From: Mycobacterium gallinarum
Lineage (GTDB): Bacteria; Actinomycetota; Actinomycetes; Mycobacteriales; Mycobacteriaceae
Assembly: GCF_010726765.1 (NCBI RefSeq)
Contig: NZ_AP022601.1
Coordinates: 1,798,001-1,862,000 of the forward strand
Length of the DNA: 64,000 bases
Direction of reading: 5' to 3'
A program made the translations under genes and the position numbers. Shown here in pieces: positions 26,098 to 34,765 of the stretch. Position 1 is the first letter of the stretch; each line of letters starts with the position of its first letter. The notes under the pieces are model-generated. The model did not search any database. It saw only the letters and a program-made list of their open reading frames with translations, and had not been told where the DNA came from.

Positions 26098-26766
26098 GTG
26101 GCAAGAAACCTGTTAGCCAACGGCCGTGGCCGGTGGTTGGCGATCGTGGTTTCGCTGGTCGTCTCCGGCGCCATGCTGTACGCCCAGAACGCCGAGGCGC
26201 CGCACAGCGAAAAGCCGGCGGCGGTGGCGCCGATGTCACCCGAATCCGCGCCGCCCGCTGCGCCGAGGGTCCCGGTGCCCGCGGAGGCCGAACTGCTGGC
26301 CGCAAGCGCGCCCGCGGCTGCGCGAGAGCTTCCGTTCGAGCTGCCCAAGGGCGTTGCGCCCGAGAGCAATCTGCAGGTCAGGACCATTTGGGCCGCTCGC
26401 GCGATCAGCGTGATGTTCCCCGAGATCACCACCATCGGCGGGTATCGGCAGGACCCCTTGCGGTGGCATCCCGAAGGTCTGGCGATCGACGTCATGATCC
26501 CGAACCACAGCAGCGAAGAGGGCATCGAACTCGGCAACCAGATCGCCGGGCTGGCGTTGGCGAACGCGAAGCGCTGGGGAATCCTGCACGTGATCTGGCG
26601 GCAGGGCTTCTACCCCGGCATCGGCGCACCGAGTTGGACCGCGGACTACGGCAACGAGACCGCCAACCACTTCGACCACGTGCACATCGCGACGGCGGGC
26701 GGCGGATATGCCACCGGCGACGAGACGTACTACATCAGCTCGATGAGCCCGACGCCGAAGAACTGA
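26098..26766 (+). CDS. Exported protein with peptidase-M15-like C-terminal domain
   Basis: From GTG 26098 the protein has 222 residues: an N-terminal signal/anchor helix (about 12-29), a Pro/Ala-rich linker (30-80) and a compact domain. That domain shows the LAS-type metal site pattern HPEGLAIDV (H124, D131) and HFDHVHIA (H191, H194, H196). These are the zinc-site positions of D,D-carboxypeptidase-type M15 enzymes, which act on peptidoglycan peptides; the family is also called ARB_07466-like. Catalytic activity is not certain because some members are thought inactive. An upstream in-frame GTG at 26068 is a longer alternative. Confidence 0.8.
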   Translation: MARNLLANGRGRWLAIVVSLVVSGAMLYAQNAEAPHSEKPAAVAPMSPESAPPAAPRVPVPAEAELLAASAPAAARELPFELPKGVAPESNLQVRTIWAARAISVMFPEITTIGGYRQDPLRWHPEGLAIDVMIPNHSSEEGIELGNQIAGLALANAKRWGILHVIWRQGFYPGIGAPSWTADYGNETANHFDHVHIATAGGGYATGDETYYISSMSPTPKN

Positions 26767-27729
26767 TCACAGCGCCAGCGCTTGTTTGACGTCGGCCTGG
26801 GTCTCCGCCAAGAAGGTCTGGAATTCGTCGCCGATCATGAAGGTCGTGGTGAAGTGTCTGTCCTTGGCGATCTGCTGCCAGGTCGGCGATTCCACCATCG
26901 TGCCGAGCGCGTTCTGCCAGAACTCGACGGCGACCTGCGGCATGTCCGGCGGTCCGTAAAGGCCTCGCCAATTGGAGAGGGTGACGTCGAACCCCTGCTC
27001 CCTGGCGGTCGGCACATCCAGGTCGGGCAACCGTTCCTCGGCCAACACCCCCAGCGCCTGCAGGGTCCCCGCTTTCAGCAGGTCGACGAACTCGCTGACA
27101 CCGCCGATCGCGACGCTGATGTCGCCCTTCTCCAGTGCGCTGATCTGGTCGCCGCCGCCCTCGAACGGTACGTAGTTGATGGTCGAGGGGTCACCGCCGG
27201 CCGCTGCGACCAGTAGGTCGAAAGGCGCCTGATCGTCGTTGGCGGCGCCGACCACGACGCGCTTGGCGTCGGACTTGATGGCCGTCATGACGTCACCGAG
27301 GTTGTTGTACGGGGAGTCGTAGCGGGTGACGACCACGTAATACTCGGTGATCAGCCGCGCGATCATCGTGACGTCGTCGTAGCCGTACTTCGACTTGCCG
27401 AGCAGTTCGTTCATCATCATCGACAGCGAGGTGACCGAAACCTCGTCGTCTTTGCCTCGATACTGCTCCACCATCGTGGCGAGAAAATCTGCTCCACTGT
27501 TTCCCGGCCGATTCTCTACGGGTAACGGCACATCGATGAGCCGTTCCTTCTGCAGCGCCTCGACCACCGCTCGGATCGTGATGTCGAAACCGCTGCCCGG
27601 GTTGGCTCCCGCCGTCATCGTCACGGGTCCGCTCGGATAAGCCGGTTCCTCGGAGGTCTGCTCCGACTGCTGACAACCGGTGAGGGCGAGTGAAGCGGCG
27701 AGCAGCACGCTGAGCGCGAATCTGAACAC
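26767..27729 (-). CDS. TctC-type tricarboxylate transporter substrate-binding lipoprotein
   Basis: The 320-residue protein has a lipoprotein signal (MFRFALSVLLAASLALTGC, lipidated cysteine 19). It then has the tripartite tricarboxylate receptor pattern: YPSGPVTMTAGANPGSGFD, ENRPGNSGADFLATMV, VGAANDDQAPFDLL, and the ALGVLAEERLPDLDVPTARE segment. It would bind a carboxylate outside the membrane. The TctA and TctB membrane subunits are absent from this window, so it is an orphan receptor here. It follows the sigma-factor gene by 63 bp on the same strand and abuts the convergent M15-like gene (adjacent stops). Confidence 0.9.
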   Translation of the reverse strand: MFRFALSVLLAASLALTGCQQSEQTSEEPAYPSGPVTMTAGANPGSGFDITIRAVVEALQKERLIDVPLPVENRPGNSGADFLATMVEQYRGKDDEVSVTSLSMMMNELLGKSKYGYDDVTMIARLITEYYVVVTRYDSPYNNLGDVMTAIKSDAKRVVVGAANDDQAPFDLLVAAAGGDPSTINYVPFEGGGDQISALEKGDISVAIGGVSEFVDLLKAGTLQALGVLAEERLPDLDVPTAREQGFDVTLSNWRGLYGPPDMPQVAVEFWQNALGTMVESPTWQQIAKDRHFTTTFMIGDEFQTFLAETQADVKQALAL

Positions 27730-27792
27730 GAGGCAGTGGACTCCTTGTTTCTGGCGACATCTGCTTATACCAACGTGAGCGGTAAGTCGGGC

Positions 27793-28938
27793 TCAGGCTC
27801 GCAGCAGTTGCCTCACGCGTGCGGCGTGTCGGGTGAGATGGTCGCGCTCGGGCACGCTGGCCGCGGTGCGGGCCGCCTCGGCGTACAACTCGGCGGCCTG
27901 CTCGAGGTCACCGGCGCGTTCGCGCAGATGCGCCGTCACCGCGGCGTACCGGGGCAGGTCCGGACTCACGCCGGCCAGCGCGGCCAGGCCGGCCTGTGCT
28001 CCGTCCGCCTCACCAACCGCCACCGCGCGGTTGAGCCGCACCACTGGACTGCCGGTGAGCTGCAGCAGTTCGTCGTACCACTCGACGATCTGCACCCAAT
28101 CCGTCTCGGCAGCGCTCGTGGCGTCCGCGTGCAGAGCGGCGATCGCGGCCTGTGCCTGATACTCGCCGAGGCGGTCGCGGGTCAGCGCAGCCTGCAGAAT
28201 CGTCACCCCATCGGCGATAAGGGTTGTGTCCCAACATGATCGGTCCTGCTCGTCAAGCGGTACCAGGCGGCCTCCCGGGCCGGTGCGCGATGCTCGGCGC
28301 GCATGGTGCAGCAGCATGAGCGCGAGCAGGCCGGCGACCTCGGGCTCGTCGGTCAGCGCGGCGAGTTGACGGGCGAGGCGGATCGCCTCGGCTGCGAGGT
28401 CCACGTCTCCCGTGTACCCCTCGTTGAAGACGAGGTAGAGCACCTTCAGCACCGTCGGAAGGTGGCCAGGCTGGTCCAGCGTGAGCCCCGCGATCGTGCG
28501 CTTGGCCCGGCTGATCCGCTGCGCCATGGTCGCTTCGGGGATGAGGTACGCCGTCGCGATCTGCCGCGTGGTCAGGCCACCGACCGCGCGCAGCGTCAAC
28601 GCGACGGCCGAGGACTCCGGCAAGGTGGGGTGTGCGCACAGAAAGTACAGTCGCAGCGTGTCGTCGGTGGCGGGCACCTCACCGGCGGGCGGCTCGGTCT
28701 CGACGGCGAGTTCTCTTCCCCGCCGCGATGTTTCGGCACGGGTGGCGTCGATGAACTTGCGCCATGCCACCGCGACGAGCCATGCCCTCGGATCGCGAGG
28801 TGGATCGTCGGGCCAGGTTTCCAGCGCTCGAATCAGGGCCTCCTGCACGGCGTCCTCGGCCGACGCGAAGTCCGCTCCGCGTCGGACGAGGACACCGATC
28901 ACCGCGGGCACGAGCTCGCGAAGCAGCGACTCGTTCAC
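27793..28938 (-). CDS. ECF sigma factor, ECF42-type, with C-terminal TPR-like extension
   Basis: The GTG at 28938 overlaps the stop of the DGPF gene (GTGA), giving 381 residues. Region 2 (about 10-75: ASAEDAVQEALIRALETWP, DPRAWLVAVAWRKFIDATR) and region 4 (about 110-150: RQIATAYLIPEATMAQRISR) are followed by a long helical C-terminal domain (DLAAEAIRLARQLAAL ... AVAVGEADGAQAGLAAL) of the DUF6596/TPR type. Family knowledge: ECF42 factors have this extension and pair with a DGPF (YCII-like) protein, with no membrane anti-sigma factor. Both features are present here. A 40-residue in-frame N-terminal extension is rejected because it overlaps the DGPF gene. Confidence 0.9.
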   Translation of the reverse strand: MNESLLRELVPAVIGVLVRRGADFASAEDAVQEALIRALETWPDDPPRDPRAWLVAVAWRKFIDATRAETSRRGRELAVETEPPAGEVPATDDTLRLYFLCAHPTLPESSAVALTLRAVGGLTTRQIATAYLIPEATMAQRISRAKRTIAGLTLDQPGHLPTVLKVLYLVFNEGYTGDVDLAAEAIRLARQLAALTDEPEVAGLLALMLLHHARRASRTGPGGRLVPLDEQDRSCWDTTLIADGVTILQAALTRDRLGEYQAQAAIAALHADATSAAETDWVQIVEWYDELLQLTGSPVVRLNRAVAVGEADGAQAGLAALAGVSPDLPRYAAVTAHLRERAGDLEQAAELYAEAARTAASVPERDHLTRHAARVRQLLRA

Positions 28939-29339
28939 TCGGTGAACTTTGATGTCTCGGTGAGGAACGGCCGCACCTCCAGCCACTCGTGGATCGGCTT
29001 TCCGTCGGCACCCGGCGCGGCGGACAACTCCCCCGCCAGCTCGACCGCGCGCTCCCACGACTCGACGTCGATGATCATCCAGCCGGCGATGAGGTCCTTG
29101 GTTTCGGCGAACGGGCCGTCGGTCATCGGCGGGCGCCCTTCGCCGTCATGGCGAACCCACGCGCCGTCGGGCGTCAGCGCCTGGCTGTCGACGAATTCGC
29201 CTGTGCCCTGGAGACGCACGGCGAAGTCGCGCATGTACTGCACGTGCGCGTCGACCTCGTCTGGCGTCCACCTGTCCATCGGGACGTCGTTGACCGAAGC
29301 CGGGGCTCCGCGGTAGTGCTTCAGCAGCAGGTACTTCAT
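28935..29339 (-). CDS. DGPF/YCII-domain protein, partner of the ECF42 sigma factor
   Basis: The 134-residue protein has the name-giving motif in MTDGPFAETKDLIAGWMII (DGPF at residues 74-77) and the N-terminal KYLLLKHYRG strand of YCII-like folds. Genes of this family almost always sit next to ECF42 sigma factors and are their target; the biochemical role is not settled. A ribosome site AAGGAG lies about 10 bp before the ATG. A promoter matching the ECF42 consensus is 51-77 bp upstream, so the two genes form one autoregulated operon. Confidence 0.9.
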   Translation of the reverse strand: MKYLLLKHYRGAPASVNDVPMDRWTPDEVDAHVQYMRDFAVRLQGTGEFVDSQALTPDGAWVRHDGEGRPPMTDGPFAETKDLIAGWMIIDVESWERAVELAGELSAAPGADGKPIHEWLEVRPFLTETSKFTE

Positions 29340-29389
29340 GGTCGTTCTCCTTCGTGGTCACGCGACCGCTGGTGGCCGCTCATCCCTAG

Positions 29390-29416
29390 GACGGAGTCAG
29401 CACCACATTCTCGACA
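29390..29416 (-). promoter_or_regulatory. Predicted ECF42-dependent promoter of the DGPF-sigma operon
   Basis: On the minus strand TGTCGA (29416-29411) is followed after exactly 17 bp by CGTC (29393-29390). The ECF42 promoter motif described in Streptomyces is TGTCGA at -35 and CGA/TC at -10. Transcription would start near 29383, giving a leader of about 45 nt before the DGPF start. Confidence 0.75.
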
Positions 29417-29593
29417 CCGAACATCCCCTCACGTTGCATGCTTCGATGAAACGCCATTCTGGAAGTGACCGCGGAGCGGTTTCGGCCACCGACCCGAATT
29501 TGTCTTGGCCCGCCTGCGTCCACGAGTGCACCTGTACGGTCACCTCATGCGCGATCTCTGCGGCCTGCGCAAAGGCCATGCGGTGCGCGGCTG

Positions 29594-30490
29594 ATGGGGC
29601 GGGCTGTGAGGAAGAGTGCTGAGCGAGTCGTCTCGCCTGCCAACGTGCGTCGGGCGTTACGGCTGGCGGGTATGCGGCCGCTGCCGCGCCGGCGGAATCG
29701 TGCCCCGATCGATCTGCGCGGCAAGCGGATTCTGCTGACGGGAGCGTCGTCGGGTATCGGTGAGGTCGCCGCCGAGAAACTCGCTGCGCACGGTGCGACG
29801 GTGATCGTGGTGGCCCGACGTGAACACCTGCTGGCGGCTGTCGTCGACCGGATCACCGCCCGCGGCGGCAAGGCGATCGCGATCCCGACCAACCTGGCCG
29901 ACCTTGACGCAGTCGACGAGCTTGTGCGGGCCACCGGACCCGTCGACATCCTCATCAACAACGCGGCCCGGTCGATCCGCCGACCATTGCTCGAATCGCT
30001 GGACCGCTGGCACGACGTCGAACGCACCATCACGCTGAACTATTACGCGCCGCTTCGGTTGATCGGCGGACTAGCGCCCGGAATGGTCGAACGCGGCGAC
30101 GGGCACATCATCAACATCTCGAGCTGGCGCGTGATGCCCGAGTCGTCGCCGTTCTTCGGTGTGTACAACGCCTCCAAGGCCGCGCTGAGCGCGGTCAGCC
30201 GGGTCATCGACAACGAGCTTGCCGAATCCGGCGTGCAATCGACCACCATCTACTACCCGCTGGTGGCCACCCCGATGATCGCGCCCACCCGCGCCTACGA
30301 CGGCCTGGCCGCCCTGAGTGCCGACGAGGCCGCCGAGTGGATGGTCGTCGCCGCGCGCACCCGCCCGGTGCGCATTGCTCCGCGCAAGATGCTCCCGTTG
30401 CGTGCGCTCGACCTCCTGTCGCCGCGCCTGCTCAACGGAGTGATGAAGCGCTCCACACCACATTTGGGACCTGGCACCGGTGGGCACTGA
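29594..30490 (+). CDS. Short-chain dehydrogenase/reductase
   Basis: From ATG 29594 the protein has 298 residues. A basic N-terminal 45 residues (VVSPANVRRALRLAGMRPLP) precedes the Rossmann motif LLTGASSGIGEVAAEKL, then NNAARS, the catalytic ISSWRV serine region and VYNASKAAL (YxxxK). The C-terminal SPRLLNGVMKRST segment is similar to mycobacterial SDRs that act on lipids. Substrate unknown. The frame is open upstream to 29465, but that stretch is low-complexity and outside the conserved fold. The stop lies 11 bp inside the next gene, so the pair is coupled. Confidence 0.85.
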   Translation: MGRAVRKSAERVVSPANVRRALRLAGMRPLPRRRNRAPIDLRGKRILLTGASSGIGEVAAEKLAAHGATVIVVARREHLLAAVVDRITARGGKAIAIPTNLADLDAVDELVRATGPVDILINNAARSIRRPLLESLDRWHDVERTITLNYYAPLRLIGGLAPGMVERGDGHIINISSWRVMPESSPFFGVYNASKAALSAVSRVIDNELAESGVQSTTIYYPLVATPMIAPTRAYDGLAALSADEAAEWMVVAARTRPVRIAPRKMLPLRALDLLSPRLLNGVMKRSTPHLGPGTGGH

Positions 30491-31388
30491 GACCGTCGGC
30501 TACCGGGACGAAAACCTCGTTGTCGGAGCACTTCTCACCACCGCGGCGTTCTTCTGCGTGGCGTTGGTGGGCGCGCTGGCGAAGGTCTCGGGGCAGTACA
30601 CGTCGACCGGCGTGCTGCTGTTGTTCCAGAACGCCATATGTCTGCTGTTCGTCCTGCCGGTCGTGTCGCGAGGCGGATTTGCGGCGCTCCGCACGAAAAG
30701 GATTGGGCTGCACCTGCTGCGAGCGGCCACCGGAACCGGATGCTGGTATGCGCTGTTCGTCGCGATCAAGCTAATTCCGTTGGCCAACGCGACGCTGCTG
30801 ACCTACAGCGCGCCGCTGTGGATGCCACTGATCGCGTGGGCGGTCACCCGGCAACGGGTCGCGGTCCCAACGTGGCTGGGCGCCGGAATCGGTTTCTTCG
30901 GAATACTTCTGGTGCTGCAGCCGCAAGGGCACGGGTTCTCGGCGGGTGAGTTGTCGGCGTTGGCCGGCGCCTTGCTGCTCGCCGTGGCCATGATGTCGGT
31001 CCGCTGGCTCGGCGCCACCGAACCCGTCACCCGAATCCTCTTCTACTACTTTCTGCTCGCGACCGTCTTGTCCGTTCCGATCGCGATCGCAGACTGGCAA
31101 CCGATCACACCGCAGGGCTGGCCGTGGCTCATCGCTCTCGGCTTCGCGCAGCTTTTTTCCCAGGCGTTGATCGTCGTCGCCTACCGCTACGCTTCCGCGG
31201 AAAAGGTCGGCCCGTTCATCTACACCGTCATCGTCTTCACCGCGGTCATCGACTGGATCGTGTGGGATCACCGACCGACGGTGGCCACCTACCTCGGGAT
31301 GGCGCTCGTGATCGGAGGCGGCGTGCTCGCCATGCGCGCCAAAGCGAAACAGCCACACTCCACGTCGACTGCGGCGACATCCGAGTAG
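30480..31388 (+). CDS. EamA-family (DMT superfamily) membrane transporter
   Basis: The 302-residue protein starts with GTG at 30480 and has ten predicted membrane helices in two homologous halves, as in EamA permeases. Typical segments are AKVSGQYTSTGVLLLFQNAI, LANATLLTYSAPLWMPLIAW and YRYASAEKVGPFIYTVIVF. It probably exports metabolites or amino acids; specificity is unknown. It overlaps the SDR gene by 11 bp. Confidence 0.88.
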   Translation: MGTETVGYRDENLVVGALLTTAAFFCVALVGALAKVSGQYTSTGVLLLFQNAICLLFVLPVVSRGGFAALRTKRIGLHLLRAATGTGCWYALFVAIKLIPLANATLLTYSAPLWMPLIAWAVTRQRVAVPTWLGAGIGFFGILLVLQPQGHGFSAGELSALAGALLLAVAMMSVRWLGATEPVTRILFYYFLLATVLSVPIAIADWQPITPQGWPWLIALGFAQLFSQALIVVAYRYASAEKVGPFIYTVIVFTAVIDWIVWDHRPTVATYLGMALVIGGGVLAMRAKAKQPHSTSTAATSE

Positions 31389-31602
31389 CGCTGCCGGACC
31401 TCGACGCTATCCACATTACGAAGATCGTTGCGGCCCTTGCCCTGCGAAAACTCTTACGGATCGCCGACGAAGCTGTCTGTTTGCCCCCGCAACCAATACA
31501 GTGCAGAAAGCGACCAGTATCGGACTATCTACCGGCCGTGGTCGTGTGCCGCCATGACGTCGCGCGTATGCGCGCCGAGCGGCAGGGCCGTTTGGAGCTG
31601 CG

Positions 31603-33261
31603 ATGCGCGAGCAGGCACCTGTCGCTTTGGATGCGGCACGTGATGCCGCGTGGGCCAGAATTCCCCATCCCGTGCTGGTCGTCGACCGCGCCGGCGTCGT
31701 CCGGGCGGTGAGCGTACTTGCCCAGCCGCTGCTGCCCGACGTACTGCGCGGAACCCTCCTTCGTGAGACCGGACCATCCTGGCTATCGCGCGCGCACCAC
31801 GACGTGGTGCAGGCCGAACCAGAGGCCGCCGAGGACGCAGGCGTGGTGGTCGGCGCCGTCGACCAGCGGGCATTCACCGCTCGTCCGACCGTGCTGCCCG
31901 GCCACAAAATCGCGTGGTGGCTGATCGAGGACACCGACCGCATACTGCAGGACGCTCGGGAGGCCCTGGCGCGCGAACGCGAGCGCGCGACGTTCCTCGA
32001 CGAGGCTTCCGCCGTGCTCATGGCGTCGTTGAACATCGACCGGTGCATGGAGGCAACGGTCCAGATGGCCGCGCGCCATCTGGCCGACGCCGCGGTGGTG
32101 GTGGCGGCAGCGCACGGCCCGCAGGTTCCGGTGGTGTGCAGCGTTGCCGCCGGCGCCGTCGAGCATCGCAGCATCGACGCCGACCCCGCCGAAGTCGCCG
32201 GTCTGGCCGAGGCCCTGCGCGGATTCCCTCCGGTGCCGTCGCGGTGGATCGATCCGGCTTCGGTGCCCGACTGGTTGATCCCGAGTCAGTTCACCGGGCC
32301 GGTGGGATCCGTGGTGATCACGCCGCTGCCCGGCCACGGCGTCCCGGCGGGCGCGCTCGTCCTGTTGCGGCGCAGCTCCCATACGGTGTTCAGCGAAGGT
32401 GAGGAGCTGTTCGCGCGGCTGTTCGCCGCCCGCGCCGGCGCGGCGCTGTCGGCGGCGCGGCTGTACGGGGAACAGTCCGCCATCACCCGAACCCTGATGC
32501 GCGAACTGCTCCCCCCGCAGCTGCATCGGCTGCACGGTATCGAGCTGGCCGGCGGCTACCGGGCTTCGGAGGACCACCAACTGGTCGGCGGCGACTTCTA
32601 TGACGTCCATCCCGCGTCGACGCCGGAGGACGAGACTCTCGTGGTGCTCGGCGACGTCTGCGGCAAGGGTCTGGACGCTGCTGTGCTCACCGGCAAGATC
32701 CGCAACACCCTGCAGGCGCTCGCGCCACTGGCCGACCAACACGAGGACGTGCTCAAGCTGCTCAACAGTGCGCTGCTGTCGCCGGACAACAGCCGCTTCG
32801 CCACGGTGGTCCTGGCGTCGGTCGCCCGCCGCGACGGGCAGCTGATGCTGCGGCTGACGTGCGCCGGGCACCCGGCTCCGCTGATCGTGCGTCATGACGG
32901 CAGGCTGGAGCGCGCCGACACCCGCGGCACGTTGGTGGGAGCGCTGCCGGAGTTCAAGGCGCGCTCCTACGAAACAGCGCTGGCGCCGGGCGAGGTGTGT
33001 CTGCTCTACACCGACGGGGTCACCGAGGCCCGCGGTGGACCGCTGAACAAGGACGTCTTCGGCGAAAAGCGGCTCTCGACCGCCCTGGCCGAATGTGCGG
33101 GCATGCCCGCCGAGGCGGTGGTCGAACGCGTCATGATGCTCGCGACGCAGTGGGCCGGGCAGCGGACCCACGACGACATGGCCGTGGTCGCCATCTCATC
33201 GCCGCATCGCAACCACCTGGCCGCCGTCAACGGCCACACCGCGGGACGGTATACCGCGTGA
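31603..33261 (+). CDS. SpoIIE-type PP2C serine phosphatase with PAS-like and GAF sensor domains
   Basis: The 552-residue protein has an N-terminal PAS-like region (about 18-110: IPHPVLVVDRAGVVRAVS), a short charged helix (115-130), a GAF domain (about 132-290: NIDRCMEATVQMAARHLADA, VGSVVITPLPG) and a SpoIIE/PP2C catalytic domain (about 300-540). That domain has the metal-binding aspartates in GGDFYD (329-334) and GDVCGKG (350-356), and THDDMAVVAI at the end. Such enzymes dephosphorylate STAS anti-anti-sigma proteins in partner switching. The two overlapping downstream genes encode a B12-binding protein and a STAS protein, its likely partner and substrate. A GGAG site precedes the ATG. Confidence 0.92.
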   Translation: MREQAPVALDAARDAAWARIPHPVLVVDRAGVVRAVSVLAQPLLPDVLRGTLLRETGPSWLSRAHHDVVQAEPEAAEDAGVVVGAVDQRAFTARPTVLPGHKIAWWLIEDTDRILQDAREALARERERATFLDEASAVLMASLNIDRCMEATVQMAARHLADAAVVVAAAHGPQVPVVCSVAAGAVEHRSIDADPAEVAGLAEALRGFPPVPSRWIDPASVPDWLIPSQFTGPVGSVVITPLPGHGVPAGALVLLRRSSHTVFSEGEELFARLFAARAGAALSAARLYGEQSAITRTLMRELLPPQLHRLHGIELAGGYRASEDHQLVGGDFYDVHPASTPEDETLVVLGDVCGKGLDAAVLTGKIRNTLQALAPLADQHEDVLKLLNSALLSPDNSRFATVVLASVARRDGQLMLRLTCAGHPAPLIVRHDGRLERADTRGTLVGALPEFKARSYETALAPGEVCLLYTDGVTEARGGPLNKDVFGEKRLSTALAECAGMPAEAVVERVMMLATQWAGQRTHDDMAVVAISSPHRNHLAAVNGHTAGRYTA

Positions 33262-34334
33262 CGGAGACGCGATCTGTTGCGGCGACCTCACCGGAGATCT
33301 TGGAGCGCCTGTGGGGTGCGGTCCTCGAAGGTGACGAATATGCCGCTGCGGGAACGGTTTTCGCAGCCCTCGACGAGGGGTTGCCCCCGGAGAGAGTGGT
33401 GCTCGAGCTGATCGCACCGGTCCAACGTCGCATCGGGACGGAGTGGGCCGCCAACAGAATCACCGTCGCGCAGGAACACGCGGCCACCGCGATCAACGAA
33501 CGGGTGCTCGCCGCGCTGGCCCACCATCCCGGCTGCCGGCGCACCCCGGACGCCGGCCGGGTGACGGTGGCGTGCGTCGACGGCGAATGGCACGCGTTGC
33601 CGGCCCGGCTGCTCGCCGAGGTGCTGCGGCTGCGGGGCTGGCAGGTCGACTTCCTCGGGGCGCAGGTGCCCACCCCACACCTCATTGCGCATTTGCACCA
33701 ACACGGACCCGACGCCGTTGCACTGTCCTGTTCCATCCCCACTCGATTGCCAACCGCCCATGCCGCGATCACCGCCTGCCAGGCGGCAGGGGTGTACGTC
33801 CTTGCCGGCGGGGCGGGCTTCGGTCACGACGGGCGGTACGCCCGACTGCTCGGCGCCGACGCATGGGCGCCGGATGCGGAATCGGCCGCCGAATGCCTGA
33901 GCGGGGACTTCCCCCGCGTGCGCTTCTCGTCGAACCACCAGCCGATCGACGATCTGCCCCACCTGGTGGACCAGGAATTCACGATGGTCAGCCGCAGTGC
34001 CGCGCAGCTGGTCGAGAGGACCGTCGCCGATCTAGAGCACCGCTTCCCGGCGATGGCCGGATACACCGACGCGCAACGCCAACACACCGTCGAGGACATC
34101 GCCCATATCGTCGACTTCCTGGCCACCGCGCTCTACACCGACGACGATGAGCTGTTCACCGGCTTCATCGTGTGGACTGCCGGCATTCTCTCCGCGCGCG
34201 GCGTCCCGACCGAATCTCTTGACCCGGCGCTAGAACTCCTCGCTGCGCAGCTCCGGGACTTCCCCCGCACACAGCGGATAATCGACGCAGCACAAACCAC
34301 TCTCAAGGACACTCACAACCAACACCGCGTATGA
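33258..34334 (+). CDS. Cobalamin-binding protein with CarH-like Wx9EH motif (putative B12 photoreceptor without DNA-binding domain)
   Basis: The coupled GTG at 33258 gives 358 residues. Residues 15-90 form a helical B12 cap with W63-x9-E73-H74, the Wx9EH motif that in CarH/LitR shields adenosylcobalamin. The Rossmann B12 domain (about 100-215) has E110-x-H112 as the base-off lower ligand site, serine 157 forty-five residues later, and GG at 184-185. This is the spacing of methionine-synthase-type domains, although the usual glycine after the histidine is proline. CarH has an N-terminal MerR DNA-binding domain; this protein has none. Instead it ends in a helical domain (230-358) of unassigned type. 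Genes for a SpoIIE phosphatase and a STAS protein overlap it on both sides, so light or B12 sensing feeding partner switching is the inferred role. Confidence 0.85.
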   Translation: MTETRSVAATSPEILERLWGAVLEGDEYAAAGTVFAALDEGLPPERVVLELIAPVQRRIGTEWAANRITVAQEHAATAINERVLAALAHHPGCRRTPDAGRVTVACVDGEWHALPARLLAEVLRLRGWQVDFLGAQVPTPHLIAHLHQHGPDAVALSCSIPTRLPTAHAAITACQAAGVYVLAGGAGFGHDGRYARLLGADAWAPDAESAAECLSGDFPRVRFSSNHQPIDDLPHLVDQEFTMVSRSAAQLVERTVADLEHRFPAMAGYTDAQRQHTVEDIAHIVDFLATALYTDDDELFTGFIVWTAGILSARGVPTESLDPALELLAAQLRDFPRTQRIIDAAQTTLKDTHNQHRV

Positions 34335-34708
34335 ATCTCACACTGACTTCTGACTCCACATCGCAATCGGCAATCCTGCACATCGACGGGGACGTCGAAT
34401 ACACGACGGCGTCGGCGCTGGTCGAGGCCGCCGGGAAACTGCTCGCAGACCACCCCGTGCTGCGGGACCTTCATCTGGACTGCGCGCAGATGACGCTGTG
34501 CGACTCGGCCGGAATCTCTGCACTGCTCACGATTCACCTGCGGACCTCCGCTGCGGGCGTGCATCTGCATCTCGACCGCCGACCTGATTTCCTCGAGCGA
34601 TTGCTGGACATCACCGGCATCCTCGAACACCTCACCGCAGCGCCGAACGTTCGCTCGAGGCGCAGAGCGGACGCCGTCGACATGGCCGACGAATCCGGCG
34701 TCGTCTGA
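34331..34708 (+). CDS. STAS-domain anti-sigma factor antagonist
   Basis: The 125-residue protein has the STAS fold of SpoIIAA/RsbV: a GDVEYTTASALVEAAGKLL helix, the LHLDCAQMTLCDSAGISALL strand-loop with the predicted phosphoserine at position 59 (DSAG), and a C-terminal helix. It also has a basic tail RSRRRADAVD. When dephosphorylated by a SpoIIE phosphatase such proteins bind an anti-sigma kinase and free the sigma factor. The ATG overlaps the previous stop (ATGA). No RsbW-like kinase gene is in the window, so the target anti-sigma factor must be elsewhere. Confidence 0.9.
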   Translation: MNLTLTSDSTSQSAILHIDGDVEYTTASALVEAAGKLLADHPVLRDLHLDCAQMTLCDSAGISALLTIHLRTSAAGVHLHLDRRPDFLERLLDITGILEHLTAAPNVRSRRRADAVDMADESGVV

Positions 34709-34765
34709 TCGAGTGCGGTCAGCGCTTCTGGTCGAGGTCATCAAGGAAGGACCGGTTGCAGATGC

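Noticed and set aside
31389..31602. SigF-type promoter upstream of the SpoIIE gene
   Set aside because: A GTTT is present near 31480, but no GGGTAT-like element follows at the required spacing.
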